From assembly GCA_022606425.2 (NCBI GenBank), contig JAHDVF020000016.1, forward strand, positions 5,548,501 to 5,612,500: a stretch of DNA of 64,000 bases, in the 5' to 3' direction. Each line of letters starts with the position of its first letter. The stretch's first letter is position 1. The DNA comes from Lepidostoma basale. Taxonomy: Eukaryota > Arthropoda > Insecta > Trichoptera > Lepidostomatidae. Shown here piece by piece: positions 37,131-50,496 of the stretch. The position numbers and the translations under genes are program-made. The notes beneath the pieces are model-generated. The model was not told where the DNA came from, did no database searches, and saw nothing but the letters and a program-made list of their open reading frames with translations.

Positions 37131-37500
37131 TTTTAGTTAGGTACCTACTGGCGGACATTTTAAACTCGGAACCTTTCGGAGAGGTTAACACAGCCTCCTT
37201 TCGGAGAGCGGGAAACTCGCCGGCCAATCAGAAGCGAGGCCACGGGTTCCACGAACTCGCGGGCTGCCTCGCGATTGGTCGGAAAGCGCGCGAGATTTTA
37301 CCGCGCAATATACGAGCGCGCTTGGGTACAGTCCTGCGAAAGCCACCCGAGCAACTTCTAAAGCTCTCGGCCGGGCTGGGCTGGGTGGCATTAATTCATT
37401 CGAGGCACTGTACTATTTTGCGCGAAAACATGTACGTATCAGAATACTCACGTTTTTTTGTTCCGCCTCAGTATCTTCGTGTCTCGATCTGAGACTACGA
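37131..37500. promoter_or_regulatory. CpG-rich promoter-like block with paired CCAAT boxes
   Basis: GC and CpG peak sharply over about 250 nt in very AT-rich DNA. CCAAT occurs forward (ccaatcagaag, about 37,215) and reverse (gcgattggtcgg, about 37,271), about 55 nt apart, the arrangement NF-Y promoters often show. An Inr-type ctcagtatc lies at about 37,467. Frames on both strands are open but carry no domain. I read it as a promoter of an unseen or unannotated transcript. Confidence 0.4.
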
Positions 37501-38569
37501 TAGTGATTGGGGTTACCTAAGATGGATTAATATGCTAATACTACTATTCGTACAAAACGTAAGATTCATTAATTAAGAACTTCTGCCAGCAGAAAAAAGT
37601 AATTAAATCCGAGACAGTTTTTTTACAATTAGATAACATACATAATTAATTAAGGTCGAAAATCGCTTAAACGCTTTGAAAGAAAATTACTTAATACTAA
37701 ATGTACTTTTGCACGAACATAACTATGCTATAATAAACTCGAACAAAACGTGATAACATTTTATTAATTAGTTAATTCTTGTGGTACCGGTTGAGCTCTA
37801 TGTAATTAAATTTATTAGAATATATTGAATGACAGTATGTGAACGTCATCGTTATAAAATTATACAACTAAAATATCTGACCTATGATTCAATAGTTACA
37901 CATTAACTGTATATTTCCACTACTATTATTATTTTTAACTCTTAAATATTTTTTTAGCCTCAGTTTGTGTTAGTTTAACTTAAATCTCGTTTCATTATGC
38001 CGTCGGTTAACGATTATTTTATATTTGTGGCCATGTTATTGGCCTTACTTTATTTTTTTAAAGTGTTTTTTTTCTAATATATGTTATTGATATCGCTGTA
38101 TGTTACGCTTAATATTGTAAATAAATATTTAAATCACTATTGATAAAGTGTTCCATTTACAAATTACATAGAATAAAGCTTCGGCATATAAAAGATCGAG
38201 TGATATCGCGATTTAAAATATCGGCAGGGAACTGGAAAGATTCAAGAATAAGAATATGATCTAAAATACTTAAATAAAACACAAATCAATAAAATGACAA
38301 ATGTAAGTAAGGTTGCAGTCGTTAATTCATATGCATTTATTTTTATTTTCATTAATTTTATTTCAATTCTAATTAAATAAGGAAATCTTAAATCCTTTTA
38401 AAAATATTCAATTCTATTAGTTAAATTTACGTTTATCATTAAATAATAAGTGAAAAAAGTAAAAGTTCATGACGCGGGTGGAGCGAACCCCGAAAAAAAG
38501 GAATTTCCTTTCTAAAAAGGAAGACGAAGAAGAGAAAAAATTTCCTTTCGTGAAAAGTGTGGGGATTAT
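37501..38569. other. AT-rich sequence, no supported feature
   Basis: Nothing recognised. A short palindrome aaaaaggaatttcctttctaa lies near 38,495-38,550. Confidence 0.4.
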
Positions 38570-39040
38570 AACCATCACGCCGTCCCCCGAAGAGGTAGGC
38601 TTCTGCCTAGAATGGACCGCCACTGTTCTTTCCTAACATACTTCCCTCCATTCCTCAACATCCTTACATCGTGTAATGAACGCACGTCGATTTATTAGAC
38701 TCCTCACGTAGACATTCAATGTTTGATTTATTTGATCGTGCCACGTTTTCCTCGGTCTTCCTCTATTTTTAGTTCCACTTACATCGTTAACATAATTTTT
38801 TTTATCATTATTCTTCATTCATTCTTTCCATATGTCCAAACCATCTTAATGATCCTTTCATTATTTTGTTCATAACACAATCATTCGCACCGCATTCATT
38901 TCTTATATTTTCATTCGACACTCTATCATACACAGAGTACCACACATTCGTCTTAGAGATCTCATTTCTACTGCATTTATTCTACTTTCATCCTTCTTTG
39001 GCCAGTTCCATGCTTCATGCGTCCAAACCATCATAATGTG
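38570..39040 (-). pseudogene. RTE-like LINE, 5'-truncated (UUCG subfamily)
   Basis: It starts at aaccatcacgccgtcccccg, and the sense frame left of 38,818 reads YVNDVSGTKNRGRPRKTW. The match runs to about 39,018 (ccagttccatgcttc). A further short piece, gtccaaaccatcataatg, duplicates internal sequence. A 7-nt insertion (ttctgcc) disrupts the sequence next to the hairpin. Confidence 0.8.
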
Positions 39041-39986
39041 TAAATCAACATTCCTCGTATTGTTAATTAGATAATATTATTCCAACGACAAAACTTCATT
39101 GGACGTCGAAGTATTACATATATTTTGTGTTGCGTACATAATGTAGTAGGTATAACGACTCGCGTAGAATGTTCGTACAAAGCGACGATCTGAAATATTT
39201 AGAGTAGGTACCACGTTAGAAAATTGTGGTGGTAAAAACTGGTCCAGTTACACTACTCTGCGGTCCGGTAATAGTAATTGAAGAATTCTTCATACTGACA
39301 ATGGCCAATTTATTCTGTACGCCGAGGGACCCGTTCTGATGGCCTGTCGAATAGACTAATTCATGAGTGAAAAAGTATCCATAATTTTATTCAAGTATAC
39401 ACTATTCTGCTATTACAATACTCCAGATCACGTGTAATCCACGTTTCCTACTTGCGTAATTAAGCTTTTAGTACTAAAAATTTGAATAAGGTTATTAAAC
39501 AATTTTTAGATAACTGTAAATGCCCTAATGAACTTGTGAGGGCATTTTAATTTCGTAGTCTAGTATTGAACATGTAAATAATCAGCAACAAATCAAAATA
39601 TAGAGTATATGTATACCATGTAGTTACATCAAATGATTTCAAATGGTGTATCACGCACTTTTTATTTAAACTGAGTTCATTTAAATTAGATATGAAAGAC
39701 ACAAAATGTAAATTACAGGTGAAATATCATATTTAAAATATTGCAATCACTGATATCAACTTTTGTGAACCCATTGTTACAAACAGTACCTACTCGTACC
39801 ATTTAATAACGAGATAATCTTCATAGATGGCTCTAGTGTGTAGATTGAAACTAACATGTGAAGTGTGGTGTTACAGATCAACATACGAGTATATACAACT
39901 TCCAAAAATTTGTCAGACATGGTGGTCATAAGAAAAGCTGGAATGGGGAATGTTGTATTACATAAAGCGTGCGCTTAACCCAACCA

Positions 39987-40078
39987 ATGACAGGTCATAA
40001 GTCCTGTAAACCCTCGATCACCATATTCTGTTTCCAATTTGCATCTTCGTCTCTATTGAGATACAATTAATCCTTAGA
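39987..40078. repeat. Half copy of the 155-bp palindrome
   Basis: atgacaggtcataagtcctg through catattctgtttccaatttg to gagatacaattaatcctta matches the right arm at 31,355-31,438. A poor remnant of the other arm may lie near 39,918 (catggtggtcataag). Confidence 0.8.
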
Positions 40079-40179
40079 TAAATATATATTTTTTAATAGT
40101 TGAAAATCTCAGTTTTCTAGATGTTTCATTTTATTTTTGGCTTCGCTAGAACATTATCAAAGGTCTAATTAAACAGCCA

Positions 40180-40320
40180 AAATAGAAATCATAATATTTG
40201 ATAATGCACTAGTAAAGGCGAAACATGTCACTCTTATTAAGTATAATAAAACTTCTAGAAAATTATCATTTTTACAAATATTGAATATTTGGAGTTTTAC
40301 ATCACAGTTTTACAGCAACA
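40180..40320 (+). repeat. Hammerhead-like family 2 repeat with core
   Basis: The core is at 40,198-40,229: TTGATAA, weak stem GC.C/G.GC, GAAA, CATG, TC. It is followed by aataaaacttctagaaaat and tggagttttacatcacag, in the family order. Confidence 0.6.
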
Positions 40321-41181
40321 CAATCAATAAGAAATTATTACAATTGAATCTATTGAAATCCAAATTTAAAATACTTAAACGCATGTTGTTTACTGCGCAA
40401 ATAAAATAGTTTCTGCTTGTGTGGCATATTTAATAAATTATGACATAATTTATTACGTTACTCAATATTATTACGATTATCTGTTATTAATATAGTTTTA
40501 AGTTACAATTTATGTTAGGAGAATAAAGATTTTAATCGTATGCAGATGTATCTCTCTTCAGCGAGTAAGATAACCCATAATGATCAAAATATGAACCTTG
40601 GATGAAATACGATATTGTGTTTTACCTATGCGGAAACGTTAGAATGAAATACTCGTTTTCGTATTTGCGTAACACTTTTTATAGCTAGTCTTCTTCGTAG
40701 TACGCACATAACAAGAAAAATCAATATATGTACTGGCATAACACAGTGTATTGTAACAATATTGGTAAACAGTATAAGTTATTCCTTTGTTGTAATTTCG
40801 GGAAAGTCTATGTATTATAAATATTAGTATTTATTAAAAAAAAGTACATAAATAATATATTTTTTTCGATAATTTTATTATATTGCGTACGCTTCAAGAT
40901 ATACTCGTACAGCCCAGAATTTCTAAGCAAATTGACTTTTAATACCTCTTTATTGCGTAAATGACACACCGCAAACCAAGTATTCCATTTCCTTGCTTAA
41001 CTGACCAACTACACAAGTGTTACAATAAGTTATTTAATAATATTGATGTTTTAAATGAATGGTTGGAGCAACCTTTCGGTGTAACAGATATTTCATCTTA
41101 CTTTGAATTAATGAAAAAAAATATATATATTTTTATAGTTTTTAATGTATATTTAGTTCAAATCTACTATAATGCATGAAT

Positions 41182-41372
41182 CTTCAATCGGTTCGACAGC
41201 TCCCTGCTATCTTCTGGAAACCAGAAGACGACTAAAATATGGAAGCGAGCTGGCGAAGCCGGTCGAAGATGCAAACGTCAGTGAATTTTAACTAAATATA
41301 TATTAAAAAGAAATACATTTATTTTATTTTCATTATTTACAATGAACTACCATACAATTTCAAATAACAATA
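41182..41372. repeat. Foldback family 3 copy with double hairpin
   Basis: An outer hairpin pairs cttcaatcggttcgacagctc (about 41,182) with gagctggcgaagccggtcga (about 41,245). Inside it is tatcttctgg aaa ccagaagac. Downstream 41,328-41,370 carries the family sequence tttcattatttacaatgaac and caatttcaaataacaa. Confidence 0.65.
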
Positions 41373-42467
41373 TATATTTTTTTAAACTTTGTATTGCTTA
41401 TTATATATGTGTGTACGTATGTATATATTATTTAATCTGTATGTAAATCGCTGTCTGTTACCCGAAATAAATAAAATATAATATTATGTTAATTTAATTA
41501 TTATAAGATGAACGTATATTTTCATCTTACTTAATATCACGCCAGCAAATTAAAGAAAATATGGATAATTTATACATTTTTACAAACTAATGATACATTT
41601 ATTTAGATTTTTTACAGTTGTATTTGAAACACCTTTTAATTTATTTAATCGACGAGTACGCGGTGCAAGTAAATTAAAAACCGTGTTTGTCATTTGAAAA
41701 TAGAAAAAAGTTAAAACGTTTATTTTTATGTGCGTTTGGAATATTAGTATGAATGGATTTTTCAATTTCCTACAATAATGGATAGAAATGCGTCACTAAG
41801 TCGTAAGGAATGAATCAAAAGCGGTACTTAATTAGAACGGACACGTCAAGCGTAACAGAGGAGAATCCACCTTAGCACAGTAACGGCACGTCATATATTT
41901 TATACTCTGAACTTAGGATGGTTATAAATAATTTCTTTACTTAATCAATACGCTTCGAATTTTTAAGATTTTACTATTCAAATGGCAGAAAAATATAAAA
42001 CGTGCCAATCAAGTGTATAAAGTGAAGGTGACTTTGATGATAGCTGACCTCCAAAAGAAGATGGTACGAAGCAATAACAAAAACCAAATAGCACACATCG
42101 ATACAGGTTTTTTTTCTACGAGTACATTCGAAAAATATCGAACATAATTAATTTTAACAATACTTACAAATCGATATAAAAAGAAACAATACACTTCTTG
42201 TTTACGTTTTTAGACAATCATTTTCATTTTGATATCTCTATAGGAAATGCATATTTTTAAATAGCATATATTTACTAATACAGTGATATTTAAATCATGA
42301 TGTAAAAACCGATGAGAGATGATTCGCCAACCGAAACATAGCATAAAATAATATTTTGTATTATCTTGTTTTTCACGAATCAATATTGTTTTCACTTTTG
42401 ATTCTAGAATCACTTCTATTCGATTATTAAATAGCGTTCGGAATAATTCCGATTGTAAATATACTTG

Positions 42468-42553
42468 TACTACTACTACTTCTCGGCGCTACATACCGGT
42501 GTGGGACTTGGTCTCCTCCACAACGGTCCTCCACTGACTTCTATCCCTAGCCG
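42468..42553 (-). pseudogene. LINE C-terminal scrap with (TAG)n tail
   Basis: On the minus strand the frame reads RDRSQWRTVVEETKSHTGM and stops, followed shortly by agtagtagtagta. D-R-x-x-W-R..V is the last motif of RTE/BovB-type LINEs. The sequence differs from the two other LINE families in the window. Confidence 0.6.
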
Positions 42554-42879
42554 ATTATAAATATAAAATAAATTAATATTTCATTGTACCATTACTTAGA
42601 TCAAAATGTATTTCTAATGCATCGCGTTTGACACGCTACATGTTTGTAAAGGAGTGTATTGAAATAAGTAAACATAAACTAGTGTTACATGTCAACATTT
42701 CTGCTAACCATTCAGGTAATATTGTCCGATATTGAGTTAATTAGTAATTCAAAATATGAAATCAGATACTTCAAGGAATGGAAATCAGAAAAAAATTAAA
42801 ATTAACATAATATAAGATTTTTTCTTTGTAAATAAGTACAGAATGATCTATACAATTCCTGATTTTTTTTATTGAAACC

Positions 42880-43095
42880 CTCTACGCACCGCCACTGACT
42901 CCACGCTTTCAATTAACCATTCCTAAATAAGCCCAGTTGACACAGCGGACTGGGTAGGCCAACGGGCCAGCGGGCAATGTGACAGAAAAACTGAAAAGCG
43001 GAATAAAAGGTGGGACGAATCGTAATGGAAATGATACCATATCCTCCGCGGACCACGTGGGAGCGGGCCTCGCCCACGAGGATGTGGGATTTGAA
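42880..43095. other. GC-rich block, unidentified repeat
   Basis: gcaccgccactgactccacg..gcccagttgacacagcggac..ccgcggaccacgtgggagcg..cctcgcccacgaggatgtgg stands out from AT-rich flanks. It includes a small hairpin, ctcgcccacgag. I see no usable frame and suspect a transposon fragment. Confidence 0.3.
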
Positions 43096-44690
43096 CTTAA
43101 AAATAAATTAAATCTGATATGGTGTCAAAAAGGAACAGCGATGTCCAAACTTGCGTAAGAGTTAATTGAATTAAACACGCACTTATACAATACAGTTTTT
43201 TGTATGATATCTTAACTGATATAACCTTTGGTTATGCGATAAAAAAAACCTTTTGAATGAATAACCAACTACAAATCCTGAAATTAGTCACTGACGCTAC
43301 CAGCAGGATTCACAAAATCATTTTTATGACTACTCTTTCCTCCTAGAAATGTTTTTTTTTAAATAATAAACATTGACATCTCCACTTCATAAAATGGTAA
43401 GTTGTTTTGAATTTTTATAATATTGATATTTTCAGACGAATATCTTCGATGACATTTTATTTGTAGGAAAATTTTGTCATGCGATTACAGTAAACAAAGT
43501 TCAGCGGATAGAGCTGCGAGTCATGTTGGCAGCGTTTGTGACAATAGTATTAAACAATCGAATTACCTGTTATTCAAATTAGTGATTGATATCTTAAGCT
43601 AAGTTTTAACGTAAACTATACAAATCGCATGAATTTGAAATTCTTAGAAGAGAAATGGAACATAACAATGTATGAATATCGATTAAAATGAATTTTGAGA
43701 CTTAAATAAAATAGCGTATTGCGTGAAAATTTTAATTTCGAAACAAACTCAGTATAGATGCTGAATCATCTTACTATTGGATCTAATCATTTGAGAGAAA
43801 AGTACTTAGACGGCTCGTTATTAGTTCAAATTATTGCGCTGTGTTATAAGAGAAACACATCTTACACAATAATGATTCGCTGAGCGAGTGTACTAATCAT
43901 ATATATTACTAATTGCATATGACTAAGAAGAATCTGTTTCAAAGATTAAAGAAAATGTACTTAACACTAGGATGTACAAAGAATTGCACAATAAATTGCA
44001 GACAAATAGAAAACTTATCTTAATGTTGCCGTTGAGAATATTACAAGAACGAATATTGAAATACTTTTATATATAACATAATTACTAACAACAATATTTC
44101 AAACATATATGTAATTCAGATAAAAGTTATTGAAACTTGCGTACTAAAAAGTTTGATTTGTTAATACTATTGATTTGACAAAATGTCTTGATAATGTCCA
44201 AATAAGGGGGTAGAAATCAAATTTAAAACGAATATTTAGGTTTTTGAAAATGCGATTTTCCATATATCCGATATCACGTCAAAGATAATTATTTATATTT
44301 TTTATACGGAAATTGTGGGCTTGGGTACAACTTGAACCAAAAATATCAAACACTGCTTTAATATATAAAATAAAATTTTCGTTTAAATAAGATATGATAT
44401 GGAATCAGAGGAAGATGAATATCGTGGCTATAGGTTAAAAAAAAGCCGAGGACACATTGGCTGGATTTAATTCTACAGAGAGGTGTTAATCTTACGACCA
44501 AATTTGGGGGAACTGTTTATATACTTAAAGATGAAGAAATAACACTTGCAAAATGGTTTAACTGTATACTAACCTTAATACGTGTAATGATAGTCAAATG
44601 ATATAGTATATGCATCTAAGAAGTCGTGGTTAATAATTACTACAAGATACAGAACACATACAATTCATTAATGCTGTAAAAAAACGAAGA
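43096..44690. other. AT-rich sequence, no supported feature
   Basis: Nothing recognised. Confidence 0.4.
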
Positions 44691-45090
44691 TAGAATTAAA
44701 AATAATCGATTTTATCATTGACAAGCGTGAATCGCAGAATTCACGTCGCAAGCATCGCAGACACACGAATGTACGTGGCTGTGGGGGTTTACGACGCTGT
44801 TCTAATACGTGTAATTTTAATAATTCGCCAAGCGTGATTATGAATCCGCAATAATTTTCAGAACACATCGCCAATCAGCACTCCGTTGCCCGAAGACAGG
44901 CGGCCCGGCCTGATTTCGTGAACATGGACGTATGATTTCATTAAAATTACTGTAGGATCATCTTCATTTGGCCGTAAATTGATGAGTTCGTGTCGATGGA
45001 CGTTACATAAATGTAAGATAGTTATCCCGCACGTGGGTGACGGGTCTTCCTTTAAAGGCGTTAATACGCACGTGGGCGAATATACCATTT
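44691..45090. promoter_or_regulatory. Candidate conserved noncoding block
   Basis: About 400 nt of complex, GC-richer sequence carries a CCAAT (gccaatcagcac, about 44,869) and sites such as cgcacgtggg repeated twice (about 45,028 and 45,068). It lies 390 nt from the USP exon on its intron-3' side. Frames on minus (44,668-45,088) have no domain or splice sites. Confidence 0.3.
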
Positions 45091-45476
45091 CTTAATGCTA
45101 CAATATACCTGATTATAAAAATGTAAATAAAGAAAACTTTCATTGTATTTCTATCATCAATGACCTATTTGAATATACTAACATGTTTGATTAATTTAAC
45201 AGAAAGGTGCGTTGTACAATCAACAAGTTAATTGTGTTTAAAATGCAACACTTTCTTTTTGTAAAAAATAATACATGTAACATACATTTAAAAATTACAG
45301 TTTGGTACCATAAACATTGCGATATTCCATAAGATGCAATTTTTCAAGAACCAAAACGCTCCATGTTCTAGCTTTACAACTTCATGTATACTATATAAAC
45401 TGATGACGATTTACTTTATTTTAAAAAATCTAATAAGAAGAACAGTGTATAGATCTATAAAACAAATGTTTCTTAC

Positions 45477-45569
45477 CTTCAGTGCGCAGAAGATACAAGC
45501 ATTTCCCATGCAAGCGTGTCCCGAAAGTTCTCGAAAGCTCCTCCGAAAGATGTCCAGATGCCATAGTAC
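45477..45569 (-). CDS. ec: Internal exon of a USP53/54 (echinus) family ubiquitin-specific protease
   Basis: The 93-nt exon has a strong acceptor (nine T then TAG, at 45,570) and donor (AAG|GTAAGA, 45,476-45,471). In phase 0 it encodes 31 residues, [17 protein letters not shown] then [14 protein letters not shown]. This matches the peptide immediately after the catalytic Cys box in USP53/USP54 and Drosophila echinus; the [12 protein letters not shown] and C-I-F-C-A-L-K parts are family hallmarks. The family belongs to the peptidase C19 deubiquitinases; echinus acts in eye-disc cell death. The Cys-box exon is not visible to the right within the window, nor the rest of the domain to the left, so flanking introns are very long. 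A second frame is also open by chance ([13 protein letters not shown]..). Confidence 0.9.
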
Positions 45570-45599
45570 CTAAAAAAAAAGTATTTGTGAGTACACTAT

Positions 45600-48349
45600 T
45601 TATTATACACACAAGTCATCTTCGAGTAATTTACGGAGCACAATGGTGATCAAAATCATGATTGAATGAAGGCATACCGCTTCACAGAGTTACGTCATGT
45701 ATAAATGATAATAATAATAAGAAGTTAAGCACATGTGGCATGGCCATGTGGGACACGGCACGCGACATCGTTTTATTTCGGGGATGAAAATAATGAACTG
45801 GATATAAACACGCATCAAAATGTACGTTTTGTTTTGTACTACCCTGACGCTTAAAATACACGCGCTGTTGTCCTTCGCCGCATTAACAGGTGTGCATTGA
45901 ATACATCCCCCCTTATTCGCGTGTAAATACGTATCATCTGAGAATCTACAGACAGCAGGCACCTGTCGCGAAACTTCTGTGTATTTTAACTATCATTAGA
46001 CTAGGGAGCGCATAATGGGGTGCTGGTTGGCAACACCATACTAACAATTTATTGGGTGATGAATCATTCGGCAAATGCCTAATTTGAATGAGCACGTGCG
46101 CGTTTATACAAAAAAGCTGTTTAGAACTGTCAGTCATCGTAACATAAGGCTCACACAATATTCTGCCACCATAATTCCATTAGGTAAATTAATGTAACGT
46201 ATCTCACATTTCAATATCCTTAATAGAAATCGTTTATTGTTATGTATTTTGATAGTCGTGTTTTACAAAGACTATAAAAAACCGATTTTTATGTATTGAA
46301 TATGTAATCATTTTTGTAACGCTGTGCAAGTAAAAACAAAGTTGTCATTGATAAAATAAGTAAGTCTTCCAGACATTCAGTTGTAATCCTTTGAAGGTTT
46401 ACTTATTGAAATAATAATTAATCCAGAATGAAATAAACAAATCAGATTTGACAAGAAATGTGGAAGCCTTGACTTAGCTATAATAATGATTAAATTAATA
46501 AATAAAACAATTAATCTTATTCTGGAAACGTAAAATTTTTACCAAACTATGTTGCTATACAGAAACGGTGCTTACTCATTAAGACTGTTTTTAGAATATA
46601 AAAATAGTGATTTATTATGTTAATAATTTATAGCGCTTGATTTTTAAGTTTATATTTTATTAATAAGCCCGTACACGTATGTACGAGTATGTATGTGTAG
46701 GTAACCAATTTGTATTCGTATTTACGTATAAACGGCCGCCTAACGAGTCAATTGAGGAAAACAAATTAGTGTTTTTTTTAAACAGACTTATAAATTTGTC
46801 AAGCGTTTAGAGTAAATTAACCATAATAACGGGCTTTTGGTTCATTTGTTAAAATTCTGTTAGTTATAACTCGATTCGTTTCTAACTAATTACAAAGTGT
46901 TTAGGTAAGTGAAGAAAGCATACAAATAACATAGATTTATCTAACGACAAGGCGGAATAATTAAAAATATAAATAAGGAGATAACCCATAAGATATAATT
47001 ATATCAAGACCAAAAATTTTCATAGAACTAAAGGCATTTATAGAAAAATATCATAAATTGTGAAAAACAGTATTGAACATGCTGAAATTCATGTTTTCAA
47101 ATATATTTGCTTTACCACGACATTTTTAGAATCATATCTAGGCATTATATTGGACATATAATGCCTTTAACTATATATTTATATAAACATAAAATAAATT
47201 ATAAACAAATAGATAAAATACAATGATAAAATAACAAGCATGTACAAAGAAACAATAAATTTTATACAATTAAAATGAAAAAAAAAACTAACAAAAAATA
47301 TACGCATTAAGTCAGAAACAATAGTCAAAATGAAATAACTAAAATACACTTCTTTGAAGTATTATATATTTTGATATTATATAATTGTTTGGGGAAAAAA
47401 TGAATAAAATTCATAATCATTAAATAAACGCTTATTTAGAGCAATTTCTATGACCCGTTTACAATTTTATCCTGCATTGTGGCTATGACACAATTCAGTA
47501 TTCCATTTTGACCGGAATAGGATAGCAGAATAGTTTTTGATTATAAAATGTGTTAAATCAATATTTCATAAGCAGAAGGAAACCTTTAATAAATACTTTA
47601 TGTCACACAGACATTTCTACCGCCTTTCATAAGAGAAAGTACAGCACTCGCCTTGCAGATGTGTGCAGAGCAGCGCGCAAATTTTACGCAAACTGGGGCG
47701 CGCAACGTTCATAATACCCGAGGAATGGGAACTAAAATAACACAGTGAAAGTGTGCAAAATACATAATGATAATAAAGAATTAAATATCTAAAAATTCAT
47801 TATTTTCGTAAAATTTTGTATTTTCATTAAGCGCAGTTATTATTTATCACTCAATTTAAAACAATGAGTCTTTTAGAGGCGTTCATTTAAAGCTATCATT
47901 AAAAAAATCGTGGGCTACCAGACAAACAAACGCCGAAGACATGTAATTATTTAAAATATGTTTGTTGTTGGGGTGAAGCATTATAAAATTAGTGATTTAA
48001 AACCGCCCTACCGTAACAAAAATGTAAGAAATCAGAACGATTATTAAATTATACAACAATGTGGAATAAACATCAACGGTTGGTTAGCAACGAAACCTCC
48101 GAAAATACACAAATTAATTAATCAATATTATGTGATTATTTACTACTACTGACGAGATTTATTGAATACTTGATATTACTGACATCATCGCTAGTTTCAA
48201 TCCAAGGGATTGGTTTGTAGCAAAGTGTAACATTTTTGCTGGTTCTTAGGATGCCACATGAGGCTTTTACATTGTAATTTCCCGTTTCTTTCCTCATATG
48301 TTTACAGCAGGTAATGAACATAATTACTTTATAAAACGTTTTACCTATT
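45600..48349. other. Intron-like DNA with a few complex blocks
   Basis: 45,700-46,180 is somewhat GC-richer and complex (catggccatgtgggacacgg, tccttcgccgcattaacagg) and may be conserved noncoding DNA. 47,640-47,720 is a short GC-rich patch. I looked here for the USP Cys-box exon and found none. Confidence 0.35.
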
Positions 48350-48424
48350 GATTCTCATAAAATGTGAGAGATAGCTAATCTAATACCATTTTATTGTCAC
48401 AAGACAGTGTGACAATCACACAGC
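48350..48424 (-). mobile_element. tRNA-derived SINE, fragment
   Basis: On the minus strand gtgtgattgtcacactgtct, gacaataaaatgg, agattagctat and gagaatc follow the body of the SINE copies at 11.5 and 57.9 kb in order. The tRNA-like head and the 3' end are missing. Confidence 0.75.
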
Positions 48425-50496
48425 AATTACATTAAGCAATTTTAATCAAGAAATAATTGATAAAAAATTATAACGAAACAAATTTTAAACGGTCCATAAA
48501 CCATGTATGATTTTAAATATTCAATGTGAACAAGTACTGTCATCTGTATAGGCCGTCATACATTAACGCATCAACGCATCCTTTATGATATGTACCTCAC
48601 TTCACAATGTATTATTTTATGCCTTTTCAGATTCCATAAAATGTAGCGATGGAATGCAACGCCATGTCGCTTCGGTGACCAGCACGCCACCACAATCTCG
48701 GTCGACATTTCTCATTAAACACACGAATTACAAAACAACCAGGGAGGAAAATTTTAATGGCGCATTTAAATCTATGCAGTGATACACATTGTAATCAGAG
48801 GCATTACTTAAAATATCCACATTGAAATAAGTGAACGATTTTTAGGTAGACAGCAACAACCAAGTGATATAATATAATAATTTATCATAGGATCATACAT
48901 CGTTGATTAATATCTATCATTTGTATATTAATCAACGCAAGATAAAAAATAATGATAAGAAAAAATACTGAATATCATAGAGTGAATACCCACATAATGA
49001 ATTACTTACTTTAAAATAACAAAAATTATGAAGTTAATATAAATAAATAACAAATAGATTTAAACAAATTGTTGAGTTTTATCAAGTTCATTTCATTTTG
49101 CATTACATTCACCACTCTGGGTCTAAGAATCCCAATGTTAGTATGTAATTTTTTTACGTTTAAGAATATAAGGTTTAAAAACGAAAGAATGACTGTAAAG
49201 AATCGTGTGTTGTGTTCTACCAAAGAAGTTTCGTTACGCTTATTTTTTAATTATCAGAAATTAAAAACAAAATTTTCATGCACTACCTTATGGACACTTT
49301 TTTTTTACTGCATTATTAAAAAATATCCGTCAAAACTACAGAGATAGGAACGTGCAGACTCCACACCAGTCAACCTAGTTTGAACGACTCAATGGAATGT
49401 CCGTAATTATATCGGTTTGTTCCATAATTATCCTTTTCCGATTGGAGTAGGTACATGAAACTTGCATAGATATTTTCTCAATCGAAAACGTAACATGATC
49501 CCCAGAAGCCGCTGCCAGAACGGAGCAGATTGCTGTTTAAATGGGATAATACCCAATAACAGACAATAGGTTAGTAATTTCCTTACGAGAAATAGAGAAA
49601 ATCTGTGTATTTTATAATCTACATACCGTAAACACTTCCTGTGCGAATTGTGTAAGCCAGACATATTATTTCTACAATACGTGCTATTCATATCATAGGA
49701 ATGAAGACACCAATGTACACATATAACTGTTGTTGTAAACATTATGGATTTTTTATATATATTTTAAAGATATCAAAGAAACATACGACATTCTTTAACG
49801 AGAGAATTCTGGAAACGTCCGCTATTGTGATACTTAGGAAATATTTCCAGAAGGAAATACTAGATTAAGTAAAGGAATAGCCACCAGTTACAATAACAGT
49901 AAACCGCCTGTATTATATATACGAATTCCATACTAATCCATTCTAATGAATGTGAAAATTAAAAAGTAATACCCGGAAAATCGAACCTGGAAAAGTACGT
50001 CAAGAAAAATATCACGAAAGGGTCTTTAAATTTTTGATAAGTCCTACTATATGCGAACGTAAGTTTCATAATTTGTTTTCATAAAAACTTAATCCTTGTT
50101 CTTTTAACTTTCAATCACAGCGGTGAAAATTATTCGCAAAATAAAGGACCTAAAGCGAGTATTGAGGAAAAAATGTATATAAAATTCACGCTACACAATT
50201 CCACAAAATATTTGAAACAGTTTATCAGTATTTTACGTCGGAAATGAGCAAACTAAACATCGAGCAGTTTACGCCTAAGGATGTACATATACTTTTCTCT
50301 CTTGACATATAGTACATCTCAAGACGAATTCATACAAAGTGTCATACACGATAAAAAATTCCGACATGATGTCTCTTTCAAATGTGATCGATTTATTAGG
50401 ACTATATTCGAAGGATTCACATCTTCATCATCGGGATAACGATATAAACTCTATGATGTAATCTCATTATAAACTCTTGAAAACGATATAAAAGCT
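48425..50496. other. AT-rich intron-like DNA
   Basis: No exon is supported. A patch at 48,650-48,725 is richer in GC but has no splice-bounded frame of known type. Confidence 0.35.

Noticed and set aside
37088..37492. 134-codon plus frame
   Set aside because: The frame is kept open by CpG-rich promoter-like DNA; the peptide matches no family and the other strand is equally open.
45430..45612. 60-codon minus frame [20 protein letters not shown]
   Set aside because: It reads through both splice sites of the USP exon in the wrong phase.
47480..47530. Minus-strand GQN motif as a candidate USP Cys box
   Set aside because: The residues after GQN do not fit the family (no S/N-C-F), and there are no splice sites.
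49428..49742. 104-codon minus frame
   Set aside because: Cys/Leu/Arg-rich chance frame without splice sites or domain.
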